The notes below the pieces were generated by a model. That model ran no database searches. It saw only the letters and a list, made by a program, of their open reading frames with translations, and was not told the origin of the DNA. The translations under genes and the position numbers were made by a program. A stretch of 64,000 bases of DNA from Anaeramoeba flamelloides (taxonomy: Eukaryota > Metamonada > Anaeramoebidae): contig JANTQA010000047.1 in NCBI GenBank assembly GCA_027625915.1, forward strand, positions 2,914,001 to 2,978,000, read 5' to 3'. The stretch's first letter is position 1; the number at the start of each line of letters is the position of its first letter. Shown here one piece after another: positions 11,633-23,800 of the stretch.

Positions 11633-12916
11633 TTGATGTCAAATAAACCAACATAATTAACTGGTATTTATAATGATCATATCGAATTAATTCGGTACCC
11701 CCATCATTAATACATAGATCTTATATGTGTTTTAAATTTTCTTATGGGGTTGAACTCTTTAATTGTATAAGTAGAATCTTCTTTAATAGTTATTTTTTTT
11801 TAGAATCTGAAAAATAATCTTTTTTCATTTATTTTCAAATTGTCCATATGAAAAAACCAATATCTTAATAATTTATGGTTTTTACTAAATTTATAGTTTT
11901 TCCATAAAAAATGTAAAACTTTTATGATTAGAATCAAGAGAATTTTCTTGTAAAAAAAATGGGGTTTCTAAAGGTAAAAAATTCAATTTAATTAATAAAA
12001 AAACTTTTAATGAATAAAAAGAAATTGACAATCCATTAAAAAAAAATAAGTTATCAAAAAGAAAAAATACCCCAAATGTTTCTATTCTTTTCTTAAATAG
12101 ATTTTTTTCTGATTAAAAAAAATTTTTTTTTAGTTGAAACTGTGATTATCAATGTGTACAAGACATTTTTAAATTTATTTGGTAAAAAGGCAAATTTATT
12201 GTATAAATTTAAAATAATTAAAAGATCAATTTTGCACAAAGGTAACAATATAAAAAGAAAAGGGAAGAAAAATGTTTTGTAAATTTTTTTGAATTCATCA
12301 ATATTATTTTTTTCATGAAAAAATAACAGTCACAAAAGAGCCAACATTTCAAATGGATTCTGATTACAAATTAGAAATATTATCCATTTATTTTTGATAA
12401 AGGTAAATCCAATTTTTTCTCAATAAAATAATATAAATGATATACAAACTGAATTGTGTTCATTGGTGAAATTATTTAGTTTTATTTTTTTTATATCAAC
12501 TATTTCCCAATTAAATATAATCAGTTGTAATCAAATAATTGCATGTGTTTAAAGAATTTATTACATTGTCGAAGAAAAAAATTAAATTTGGAAATTTCAA
12601 AATAACAATCATTTTTCCACATTTTTGTTTTTTTTTTTTTACTTTATTTTAATTAAGATTTAATAGATAATTATTTCACAGATAGTTTTTTATTGTAAGA
12701 TCTATAGAAATATAGTAAACATATGTTATTCTTATATTAATTGAATGTGTGGAAATGGTTATAGAAAAATCATATTGTAATTTATTGGTATTTAATTTTA
12801 ATATTAAATTGAAGATATAATTAAAAATTGTTGTTTTTTTTAAATCTATTCCCTGTTTCAATTATTACCCTAGGAATTTGAGTTTTCAATTTTTTGAAAA
12901 TGCTATATATATATAT

Positions 12917-12947
<31 letters not shown>

Positions 12948-13130
12948 TAACCCCCATTCCTAAAATTTAGAAACGCCAAAAATTGAAAATAGGCAAAATA
13001 AACTCAATTTATTATATTTTTACAAACAGAATATAAAACCACATTTAAGTTAACTGGTATTAAAGTTTTTATAAGTAATCATTTCCATACAAATATAACA
13101 AAAAAATATAAAAATAAAAAAAAATCGGGT
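11633..13130. other. Gene-free stretch with TA/TAGA microsatellite
   Basis: No supported gene. A compound microsatellite of TA then TAGA units lies at about 12903-12950. Other frames are short and low complexity. Confidence 0.5.
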
Positions 13131-13480
13131 GTGTCCATAATAATGAAACGAGCGGAAGAAAGAATTTGTATTGGTAAATTTGTTGAGATTCCACCAAAAA
13201 TTTTTGATGGATCAACTGATAAGATACAATCCATAAATTTTAGGTGGATTTTTCTTTTAATAATACTCAATACCAACCTTCTATCAAGCATCAAAAAAAA
13301 ATTACAAAACTAGAGAAAGTATTTTACGTAACTAGAAAAAAGAAAACGAAATCACAACAAAAAAAGATAAAAAAATGAAATAGTTTGTTAAATCAAAATT
13401 ATTCCCAAATTGGATGTAAAGTGGAGTATTGTTATTCTTTCAACAGTTTAAACTGTGTCCATATTTTTAGAATTTAGTTT
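13131..13480. repeat. Dispersed repeat E/F, uninterrupted copy
   Basis: This is the reverse-orientation counterpart of 1-118 (matching 13380-13480) and 1030-1210 (matching 13131-13290). Here the parts are about 90 bases apart, which is taken as the arrangement before insertion. A 60-codon frame on the plus strand is conserved in the other copy, but no protein family is recognised. Confidence 0.5.
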
Positions 13481-13494
13481 ACCTATATATATAT

Positions 13495-13930
13495 AGTGCA
13501 ATTTCAATCAAAAGTGTTCCTCGAAAATGAAATAATCACTTTTTTATAAGAATCAGCCAAAATAGGATTGTTTAGAAATAAGATAAATTATCAGCTATGT
13601 ATTAAAATTAAGATTCATAAAAGAAATACCCCAAACAAACATTAAATTTTAAAAGAAAAAATTTTAAAAGAATTCTTTGTCCATTTTCATTGAAAAGTCT
13701 TGTTCAAAAATTTCTCAGATTTTGTTAGAAAATTAAAATATTTGACAATAAAATTTTTAAATTGTTAAATGTATTCATTTTTAAAGGAATTATTAATCAT
13801 CAATTTTATAAATGTTAATTTGGAGTTTCAAAGGGTTTTTTATTTTTTCAAATTGACTTTTTAAAAAAAAAAAGTAAGAAAAAATACAAAAAAAATAAAA
13901 AAAAGAAAAAAAAAAAAAACTCCAAAAATC
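13495..13930. mobile_element. Diverged, incomplete GGGCCC-end element
   Basis: The interior follows the order of the 458-1028 element: AATCAGCCAAAATAGGATTG, GTTTAGAAATAAGA, a CATTTTCATTGAAAAGTCTT word and TAATTTGGAGTTTCAAAG. Left-end words are decayed and the right inverted end is missing. It is an old, partial relative. Confidence 0.45.
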
Positions 13931-14094
13931 AAAATTCAATTTAATAAATAAATATAAAAGGATTTTCCAGGATAAAAAAACAATTAAATATATATATTTA
14001 TATATCTTTTTTATTTTTAAAATTCCAAAAAGCTAAAATTCTTTAATTTAAAACATATTGTTTTCTTTAAGTAACAATCAATTTAATTTGATAT

Positions 14095-14400
14095 AATTCG
14101 TATTTTTGGTTACTTTGTAACCCGTTAAATTTGATAAAGTGGGGATTCTGGAACATTCTTGTTTAAAAATAACTCATATGAAAAAGGAAACAATAAATAA
14201 AAAAATCGATCAAGATCTCAAAAAGCGACAAATAGAAATACTTCAAAACTAAACCATCTGTTTTCAAAATTATATAATCTAATTGATAATTGGGGGTCAC
14301 ATTATAGTACTTTTTTTCGAAAAATATCCTCTTTTTTGATTATTGATTTTTTGAGATAAATTGTACATCCCTGGTTCATGAGTGATTAATTTGTCTTAGG
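14095..14400 (+). repeat. Dispersed repeat G, partial copy
   Basis: It shares TTGGTTACTTTGTAACCCGTTAAATT-type sequence, ATCTCAAAAAGCGACAAA and TTTTTGATTATTGATTTTTT with 27720-27990 in the same orientation. More diverged than the 8.3 kb copy. The rest of 14400-15131 is A-rich with no gene. Confidence 0.5.
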
Positions 14401-14927
14401 CAAACAAAAAAAATACACTTTTTTTTATTCCGTTTTGGAAAATTATATTTTCCACTGTAATGAATTTAACCTGAACAATTAAATTTTGAGAATGCTAGGA
14501 TTTTCCTAAAAACCAAATTTTAACCACATAATAAGTCAAAGCTAAATGATCTGAAATCAAAAAGGAATCATTTTATGTTTTTTTTCAAAAAAGAATCAAA
14601 ATGTGGGCTCTATCAATAAATTAAAATTAAATGTTTCATAATTAAAAAAAAAAAAACTCAAAAATCTCAATCAAATCTTGTAAAAACACAAAAAAATATT
14701 TTGATAAAAATTTATTTTTTAATTTTTTTGAAAAAAAATAAAAATCTTTAATTGATAAATTATGATAATTGTTTATAAAGATTTTATTAATAAAAAGTTA
14801 TTGTTAATAAATAATTGGAAAAAATAAAAAGACCACACAAAGTGATGAGTTTCAATAAAAATAAAAATTAATTCAAGAATAAATTTATAAAAAAAAATAT
14901 AAATAAGAAATAAGAGACAAAAAAAAA

Positions 14928-14958
<31 letters not shown>

Positions 14959-15131
14959 TAAAAAAAATAGAAATAGAAAAATTTTTCAAATATTTTATAA
15001 AAAAATAGGAAAAATTTATAAGTTAGAAATTTAGTTTAGTTTTGTTCTTTCGGGAATTAAACAAAAAAAAAAAAAATAATAATATCAAATAAAATATTTG
15101 AATAGACAAAGACAAAGCAAAATAAATTGAT

Positions 15132-18100
15132 TTAATTATTTTTTTTTTGATGGTCTTCTTCAAGTTGTCGAAGTGCTAATTTTTTTTTTTCGAATTCACC
15201 GATTTCATCTTTAAACATGTCATAGTATTGTTCGATGTATGAAGGCCAAATACGAATGAGACCATTTTCTGATCCTGTAACGAAGGAATCTGTTCCCACA
15301 CGGATACAATTCAAGGGCCCCTCTCTAAGTACGGAGTAAACTGCGACGCAATTATAGGGCTTTGTAAGTTCGTAGCACCTGACTGTGAAATCTGAGGAGC
15401 AAGAGAAGAGGAAGCTTTGGTCAGCTGAAACATCGATATCGTTAACCTTGTCGAGATGGTATTTCAATGTTTTGATTGCTGTGATTTTTTTGCTTCTGGT
15501 GTCGAAGTTCCAAATTTTCACTGTTCGATCCCATGAGCATGTTGCAAATTGCTTTGCGTTTACGGTATCGGTACACCAACAGGCCCCCGAAATGGCGCCA
15601 TCGTGTGCGTCTGGGTACTCTGCCAGGATTGCAATGGTACCACTTTTTTCTTTAACCTTCCAAATGATCATTTTGTGATCATTACCGGTCGAGATCATAT
15701 AGTTGCCGCTTCGATCAAAGACGACCTGTTGCACAATTCCCTCATGTGCCTCGTATTTTTTTTTAGGTTTGACAATTTCGGGAACCAAATATTGATCTTG
15801 TGTGATTTGGAATTTGGAAGGCTGCTCAAGGTAAAAGTCGATTCCCTTGTGCTTATCTAATTGCCCCCTATTGCAAATAGTTGGTCTCCATTTGTTTTTT
15901 AATTTCCATGTGATCAATTTGAAATCACTTGATGCACTTGCCATCATATTGCCATTTGGCGAGACGGCACAAAAGATGATTCTTCCACCATGACCAATAA
16001 ACCTTGCAACTTCTCTTCGCATACACAAATTGGTATTTTCAGATTCGACAGACGTTTCGTTTAATGCAAACGCATGAATATTATAATTTGTTCCGCCGGC
16101 GAATAATACATTTTTTTCGGGTGAAACACTAATAGTGTTAACTGAACATCCCAAATCAATTTTTAGCATTCTTGACATTGTTAATACATCATATTGATGA
16201 ATAGTGTAATCTAATGAACATGTGAAAATGGAATTTCGTTCATTTCCTCCTTCTCCTTCCTCTGCAATTTCAATGTCATTAATAGATCCATGATGTCCAA
16301 CAAATTCATGAATAAGATTCATTCTATTTTTTATTTTTTTTTTTTTTTTTAATAATCAATTTGAAATTTTTGAAGAATGAATATAATTTTTAAAAATTAA
16401 AATTAGTTGTTATAATTAATCGAAAAAATTTGAAAAAAAAGCATAAAGTTGGCAAGAAAGAAAAGAGAAAATTGAATTAGTGAAGAAAATATAATTAAAA
16501 GAGAAGAGAAGAGGAGAGAAGAGAAGAGAAGAGAAGAGAAGAGAAGAGAAAAGAAAAGAAAAAATATTAAAAATTGTTGTACTTAAATCCGTTTCCAATT
16601 CCCCAAATTCTAACTGAATTGTGTCTTGAGGCTGTAACAATAAGTGGTGCGACAGGGCAAGGTTCCATGGTAAATATACCTTCTTCATGAGCCTTGCATT
16701 TGTTTAAGATAGTTGAATTATTAATGTCTTCTTTTCTGAGTAATTTTTTGACATCCTTTGTGTTTGACAATAATTTTTTCAGTTCCTCATTTTCGATTTG
16801 ATCTTCAAATCCATTAATATTACTTTCTTCTTCAACATTCTCTTCGTCGGTATTTTGTTTGATTTGAATTTCCCAAGATTTGATATATCCATCTGCAGCA
16901 GCTGTAAGAATAACTGCGCCGCCTTTAACTAAAACAACTTTCTTAACATCCCCCTTATGTCTTTTGATCGTTTCCTCTTCCATTCTGGTGTTGATATTCC
17001 ATTTTATGGCCTGGTTATCCCTTGCCCCACTCCAAAGATAAATTCCATCCTGCTGCCAGGATAAGGTTACAATATCACCTCGATGCCCTTCAATAATTCG
17101 ATCTTGAACAACAGTAACACCTGATTTATCGTTTTTTTTGTCTCCTTCTTGGTTTCCAAAATATTTCAATAATTTTGTTATGTTCCATAATTTAATAACA
17201 CTATCCCTTCCAGAACTTGCTAGAAGTGAATTACTTGGACAAAATGATAGAACAAGAATGGCAGTTTTATGTGCGTTAACAGTCTCAATACAGACAACTC
17301 TTTCACCTAATTTTTTTAAAAAAAAGAAGAAAACAAAAAGAGTAATAAGAATATTTTGAATTAGTAAAATTGTTGTTTGAAATTTTTATGTTGTTTTTTT
17401 TTTGAAATTTTTAGGTTGTTTTGTTTTTTAAAAATTTTTAATTCGATCACAAATGGGTTTATGATTAAAATCTCAAAAAAAAAAAAAGTTTGAAAAGTTC
17501 GAAAAAAGTGTTATAAAGCGTTGATCAAACTTTTTGATTCAGCAATTAAAGCGGTTTGATCAATACTTTTTAAAACTTTGAGACTTTGTCCCTTTTTTCT
17601 AAAAGTTGTATTTGAAAAAGGCTTGATTAGAAAAAATCTTTATTATTTAAAATCTTGATAAACACAGAAATCCAGAGGATTTTTTTTACTAAAAAATGTG
17701 ACTTGAAATATTTTGCTGTTAAATTCAAAAAATTCAAAACAATTTTCATTTTTCTAAATCCAAATAACTCTACTTTCATAACAAAATCAGTTCTTACCAA
17801 TAATATTTTGAAGATCAAGTTATTTACAAAGTTTATTTGGATTTAACCCAAGAAAAAAAATTCTGTATCCAAAGCACAGTAAAACAATTTATAAAAAAAA
17901 AAAAGGAAATTGCTAAGAAAAACTTTAAAATATTGTCTCGAAAAATGTTTTTTTAAAGACTTTAGAAAGTCTCAAAGGAGAAAAACATATTCTAGTTAGA
18001 GATTTTAAATGAATTCACTTTAAATAAGCCAAAGTAATTTCCAAAAAGCAAAGAACTTATAGCTAAACAATTTCAACTTTTGGGAAATAGATTCTACTGT

Positions 18101-19204
18101 TAAAAGTATGAAAATTTTTTGAAACTTTCAGTTGTTCAATCAAAGGAACTTTGGAATGACTTTCTTGTTTGATTGTATTGATAAAAAAAAATTCAATTGT
18201 CTAAACTCAAAAGTAATTCTTTTGAGTGAATTAAATCGATCTAAGGAAAGAAATAAGGGACAAAAAGAAAAAGAATCAAAAAAAGAATGAAAGGGAGAAA
18301 CAAAAAGGAAGGGAAAAATAACAAAAAAAGAAAAGAAAAAAATAAAAATAATCAAAAAAATAAAAAAAAGTTTTTTTTTCTTCTTCTGGAAAATAAAAAG
18401 TAAAACGCTCTGGTTTCTCAAGGGAATTTTTTTGTTAAATTTCGGAATTAACAAAGAAAAATTTTTTAAAAAAAAATAAATAAAAAAAAAGAAAAAATTT
18501 TGAGAAAAAAAAAAAAATTTAAAAAAAAAAAAAAAAAACAAAAGGGATGGTTACCTCTCATATCCCAAATTTTGATAGTAGAATCACCAGATCCAGTAAT
18601 TAAACACCTTCCTTCTTGGAGAAATTCAAAGCACTCCACTGTTCCTTGATGTGCGTTTTGGTAATTGTTTGGAGAAATTCTTTGTTTTAATGTACTGTTT
18701 TCAAGGTTCCAAATAAAGATACCTTCAAATCCACCAGAGATGAGAATGGGTCTCGTTGGATGGAAAATTAAAGCATTGACAGGCTTGGTGTGGCCTTCAA
18801 GTGTTGCTGTGATTTGGAAATTAAGCACGGTTTGTTGTCCGCGCTTATTTTCAATTTTTTTAATAATATAAATGGAGTAATTTCCTATTATTTAAAATGA
18901 AAAAAGTCAAAATGAAGAAGCCAATTAAGGTTATTGTTTGAAGGTTTTTAGTAAAAGAAAGAAAGAATTGTTAGTTATTTTTTTGTTAGTGGTTGCTATT
19001 TCTTGCTTAAATAAGAAAAATTTGAACACCAAAAAGGAAACAGCGAATACCTGAAACAAATGTAAGATACATTCCATTTTTTGACCATGCGATAGGTGTT
19101 TCGGGTTGGACACCTACAACGTGAAGTGGTGTACGGCATGTTGGAATTGCTGTGCCAACTGATTTTTTGACTTTAATTACCTCGTCTTCTTCGGAGCTAC
19201 TCAT
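15132..19204 (-). CDS. Tandem WD40-repeat protein, two propellers
   Basis: Four exons: 19204-19051, 18884-18555, 17306-16583 and 16323-15132, with introns of 166, 1248 and 259 bp. All phases agree and the CDS is 2400 bp (799 aa). The N-terminal half has WD blades ending FIWN, KIWD, KLWN, IKWN, KSWE, RIWG; the C-terminal half has further blades (ITWK, IIWK, KIWN, RIWP) and a Glu/Lys-rich tail. About fourteen blades suggests two fused seven-bladed propellers, a protein-interaction scaffold. If the third intron (donor GTACAA, acceptor AATAG) is not used, the locus becomes two adjacent genes: one of 407 aa ending at a TAA at 16567, and one of 396 aa starting at ATG 16322. The join reads smoothly through a WD blade boundary, so one gene is preferred. 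No specific orthologue is recognised. The second intron carries a palindromic repeat. Confidence 0.82.
16494..16560 (+). repeat. AGAGAAG purine microsatellite
   Basis: A run of AGAGA/AGAAG units lies in the 259-bp third intron of the WD40 gene, next to the potential stop of its third exon. Confidence 0.85.
17488..17590. repeat. Palindromic repeat H in WD40 intron 2
   Basis: It contains GATCAAACTTTTTGATTCAG and AAAGCGGTTTGATCAA between AAAAGTT and ACTTTTTAAAACTTTGAGAC arms, and resembles the three copies at 61824-63440. It accounts for part of the unusual length of this intron. Confidence 0.5.
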
Positions 19205-20830
19205 AAGATTTTACAATAAGATGATCAAATAAAAATAAAAAAAAGAAAAATGAAAATAATAATTCCTTTTCTAATTTTTTTGAGTATTTCCTTTCCGAAA
19301 TAAAAAAAAATACTTCTGACAACTTTTTTTTAAAATTCTAATTATGTATCCTAACACTCAAAAACACTTTGTTTTTCATTAGTTACTTCTTAACTCCTCA
19401 AATTAAAATCAATCGTTAAACTTTTTCTCGTTACCCAGTAAGAAAGGAAAAGCTTTCAATTTTGGATTGTTTTTTAAAAAGTGAGTTCTATACACTGGAA
19501 ATAAGTGTACGGGTTTGTTTCATGTTTCCTTTTATTTTTGATCTTGAAATAGTAAAGGGTTTAACGGGCTTGTATTAAAAAATAGATTCTAGATCCTTTT
19601 TCAACAACTTGATTGCCTAAAATTTGACTTCTAAAGAGTAATTCAATTGGGAATCACAACAAGTGGTGGTCAATAATAAATTCCTAAATATAAAATCCTT
19701 TTTGAGTTATTATTGCTGTTTTAAGAATAAATCGGAAAAAATTTGCCTTTCAGATCTCTTTTTGACAATTTTTCTTTTAGTAAAAGAATTTTAAGAAAAC
19801 AGATTAAAATTTGTTTCTCTATTTATATGTTTGGTGCGTTTTTGTGAGACACCTAATTTTTGGGAGATATATTAGGCGAAATAAGAAACCCAAATTTCAG
19901 AACTAAAAAAAAGATAAACAAGTGAAATTTTAACTCATTTAAATATCAAATACTAGCATTAAAAAACACCTGACTATGAAAAAGTTCTGAGTATTGTCTA
20001 TGTTGGAATACCAAAATGAAGGAAGAATGATACTACACTTGAAAAGTAAAGGCTTAATTTTTATTATGTTATATTTACTAACATCCAAATACAAAAGGGA
20101 AAAAATTTTCATTTCATTATCTTATATTATCTTTTACAAACTTAGTTTTGAAAAGAGGTAGGTTATAGTTTAAGTTCTCTCATTGAAAAAGGAAAAAGTA
20201 AATGAAGTGATAATTCATTTCTATTTGTTATGAGAATACCAGTAAAAATCTAATGTTTTACACTTTTCTCATCGATTTGTCTCTACTTAAAGTCTGTTTT
20301 CATTTAGGAAGTAAGTGCATTTTACCATTTTGAAAAAAGTTAATTGTGTAAACAGTATGACTGAAAAATATTTTTTGTTTGCCACCAGATATTGAAACTT
20401 TAAAACCCCAAATATTTTTTTACCAATTAGAAATCATTTTCCTTTTTTTCTTTTTCATTTTTTATCTTTTTCTTTTATCTTATCTAAAAAAAATAATTAT
20501 ATCATTGAATCGATTCACTTATTATGAAAAACAAGTTTAGCAAGTTTTAGAAAAAAATGAACCAATACTATTCCATTAGGTCTTTTTACTGAACAAATTT
20601 TTTATATTTTTTATATTAAAATTTTCCCTTTCAAATGTTAACAAGAAAATTTTCAACTTGGAATATATGTTTTTGATTAGTTGAAAAATCAACTTTAAAT
20701 TGATAAAATTGAAAAATTAAAAAAAAAACAAAAATTTTTATAACCTAACAAACCAAGCTTAAATTTATTGTTTAGGAGAAACTATTTAAGTAACAATAAA
20801 AAAAAATAATAAAAAAATTAAGATCAAATT
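19205..20830. other. Intergenic between two minus-strand genes
   Basis: This holds the 3' flank of the RCC1-BTB gene and the 5' flank of the WD40 gene. No coding frame, RNA signature or known repeat is recognised. Confidence 0.5.
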
Positions 20831-23800
20831 TTATTTGAGGTTATTATTTTTTTTGATCTCATCCAATTGATGTAATAAATTTGAATTCTCATTTAATTGA
20901 TAATATTCAACTGCGTCTTCTAATTCTTCAACAATTAATTCAGGATCGTGATCTGCGGTTAATTCTATCTTATCGGTATAAAAATATTTGATTAACACTT
21001 CTAAACTTTCAATTGATTTGCCTGAATAGTCTTTAACAGACACTGATTCTTCTTTTTCATTAATATTATCAAACATTTCTCTAAACAAACCGCTTCTCGC
21101 TAACAAAATGAATTTATGAACAGGTATTTCTTCAAAGCTTTCTTCTTCATCATCATCATCATCATCATCCTCAATTTTAACCAAAATCGAAAAATCCATT
21201 GAATCTTCATCTGAATATAATTTTAATAAATCTTGCTTTAAAGAGCTTTCTGGGGGATAAGTTAAATTTAAAGAATCAAATGTTTGTTTAAGTAACTTGT
21301 CATCATTTATTTGATCAAAATAAATCCATTTGAGGAAATTTTTTATTTCTTTTTTTTCTTTATCTAAGAAAAAATCAATAATTTTTTTTATAATTAAATT
21401 GGATCGTAATTTGATCAACAATTGATGGCATTTTATTTTATTAGTACCAATTCCAAGTATTAGATCGGTAAATTTTTCAGATTTAAAGAAATCTTGGAAA
21501 TCTTGAAGAATACTACTTCCAGATACATTATAAATAAAACTCGTATTGGATCCACATGCCAACGCGATTGTATTTACAGAAACTGATGCTAAATTGGGGA
21601 GATCAATTTTGATAGGTTGCAAATTTCTTCGAACATCTAATGTGTGTTGTTTTGTTGGGGAATTGCCTCTGAAACCCCAGCCATATAATTCATTATCGCT
21701 TGTTAATACTAATTGTTGATATTCACCCATTGCATATTTGGCAACTAATTTATCTTTAAAAGTTGGGATTTTCGTAAAGATGGTTTTTTCTTCTGGGTGC
21801 CCATTACTATTTGCCTGACCACATGAATATATATGGCCTTTATTTGTGAGTAATATTGAATGGTTTTGACCCGTAGTAATATCCGCAATATCGCGTGGTT
21901 CAAAATCAAGAGCGGTAACCCTTTTAGGGGTTTTCATCTGAATTTTGTTGTTAAGACCCAACTGCCCACTTGAATTCTTCCCAGACACGAATAGTTCATT
22001 GTCTCTAGTTATATGAAACTGCGCCAAACCATGGGCACCACTAAAAACCCTTGAAACGTTTTTTGTAATATATTGTGGTGTTTGATATCGTTCCTTTCCC
22101 AGTATACCTAGTCTTCCTTTAAGACGTTGAAAAATTTTTTTATTTTGTAATTAATTAATTTTGCCGAAATACAAATATTAATTTTGGGAAATATTTTTGC
22201 ATAGAATGATGCAGAAATTTTTTTAAAAAAATGAAAAATAGCACACAGAAATATATAAATATAAAGAAACTAAACTATATTTCAAAAATTGTGACTAACC
22301 TGAAATAATAAATTAAAAAAAATATATTTACCCTAAAGTATTCACGAAAAACTAATTATTAAGCCTTATTAATAATTCACTTATTAAGTAATTATGAAAA
22401 CATAACGTTCTGATCTTTAGAAAATTAAAAAAAATAAACACAAAAACTAAAAAATAGCGAGTCACAATTTTTGAAATGAGTATAAATGATTTTTTATTAC
22501 TGTACTAGAACTGGAAAAAAAGTTAACAAGGAGATTTTTTATTCATAATTGAATTCATTTTAAAAGACCTTATAGTCTCAATTTTCTTTATGATCATTTG
22601 TATTTTCTTTTTCTTTTTTTTTTTTTTTTGGAGTTTCTTTTTTTTATCCCAATTAGAGATATTTCCATTTTTTTTTTTTTTATTAAAAAGTATAGAAGAA
22701 GAAAAATAATATAATTTGGTGGAGAAACTATTGAAGAAGAGAATCTGTGGTAACAATTTAGCTTCTTCTTATATATTGCTACCTTGCACTGGGGTTAACT
22801 TCTGTTAATTATGGTATTATGTAAACTAGTTGAGAACGATGGTGTTATGATTTTGATCATTTAGGAATAATTAACATGAAATAAAACAACCACCAACCCA
22901 TTCAACACTCGAGATACAAAACAGAACTTTTAATTAAGTTTTTACTTTTTTTTTTCTTATTATTTTTTGGCTCTCTTTTATTTTTTGCTTTTCTTACTCT
23001 TTTTCTTATTTTGTTTTGGAATAATATTTTTTTCTTTTTATTTTTTAAAGAAAATATATCCTATGAGTTTTGATCTTGCCTACATTATAACTAAGGAAAA
23101 AAAAACTCTAATAAATTTATAGTTTCAGGAAGTGCTGTTGAGTGTCATCGAGTGTCATCGAGTGCCGTAGAGTGCCTAGCTTTTCCAGAATTTAAAAGAA
23201 TGGGGAAAAATCAAAGATTTTGCTCAATTCTTTTAAATTCTGGAAAAGCTAACGGCGATTTTGTTGAGGTTTTCTGTTTTATTTGCCTAGTGTTCTAGGT
23301 TTTTTCGAGGTTTTCTATTTTATTCGTGAAGTGTTCTAGGTTTTTTTATGAGTTTTCTATTTATTTGTGAAGTGTTCTAGGTTTTTTTGAGGTTTTCTAT
23401 TTTATTTGGAAAATCTATTGATTTTCGTTAGGTTTTTTTTACTTTTCAAAATAAACCGAAAATTTATTAAAATTTTCTGTTTATTTCAAAAAGTAAAAAA
23501 AACCTAGAAAACTTCACAAATAAATAGAAAACTCAAAAAAACCTAACGAAAATCCATTGATTTTACAAATAAACAGAAAACTCGGGAAAACCTAACGACG
23601 CTTTTCCGAATTCAAAAGAATGGAGAAAAATCAAAGATTTTATTCAATTCTTTTAAATTCTGGAAAACCTAACTGCGGTTTTTTTTAATTTAGGGAAATA
23701 AAAAGAGAATTTATTTAATTTTCTTTTAATTTCAAAAATTAAAAAAAAAACTAACAGCAAATATATGGGAATTTTGTTGAATCTTCTCTCTTCATTAATA

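Noticed and set aside
15385-15860. Two plus-strand frames of about 100 codons opposite the WD40 gene
   Set aside because: They lie antisense to well-formed WD40 blades and show no family features.
18140-18541. A minus-strand 133-codon Phe-rich frame in WD40 intron 2
   Set aside because: Homopolymer-driven composition inside an intron whose borders are fixed by the WD40 reading.
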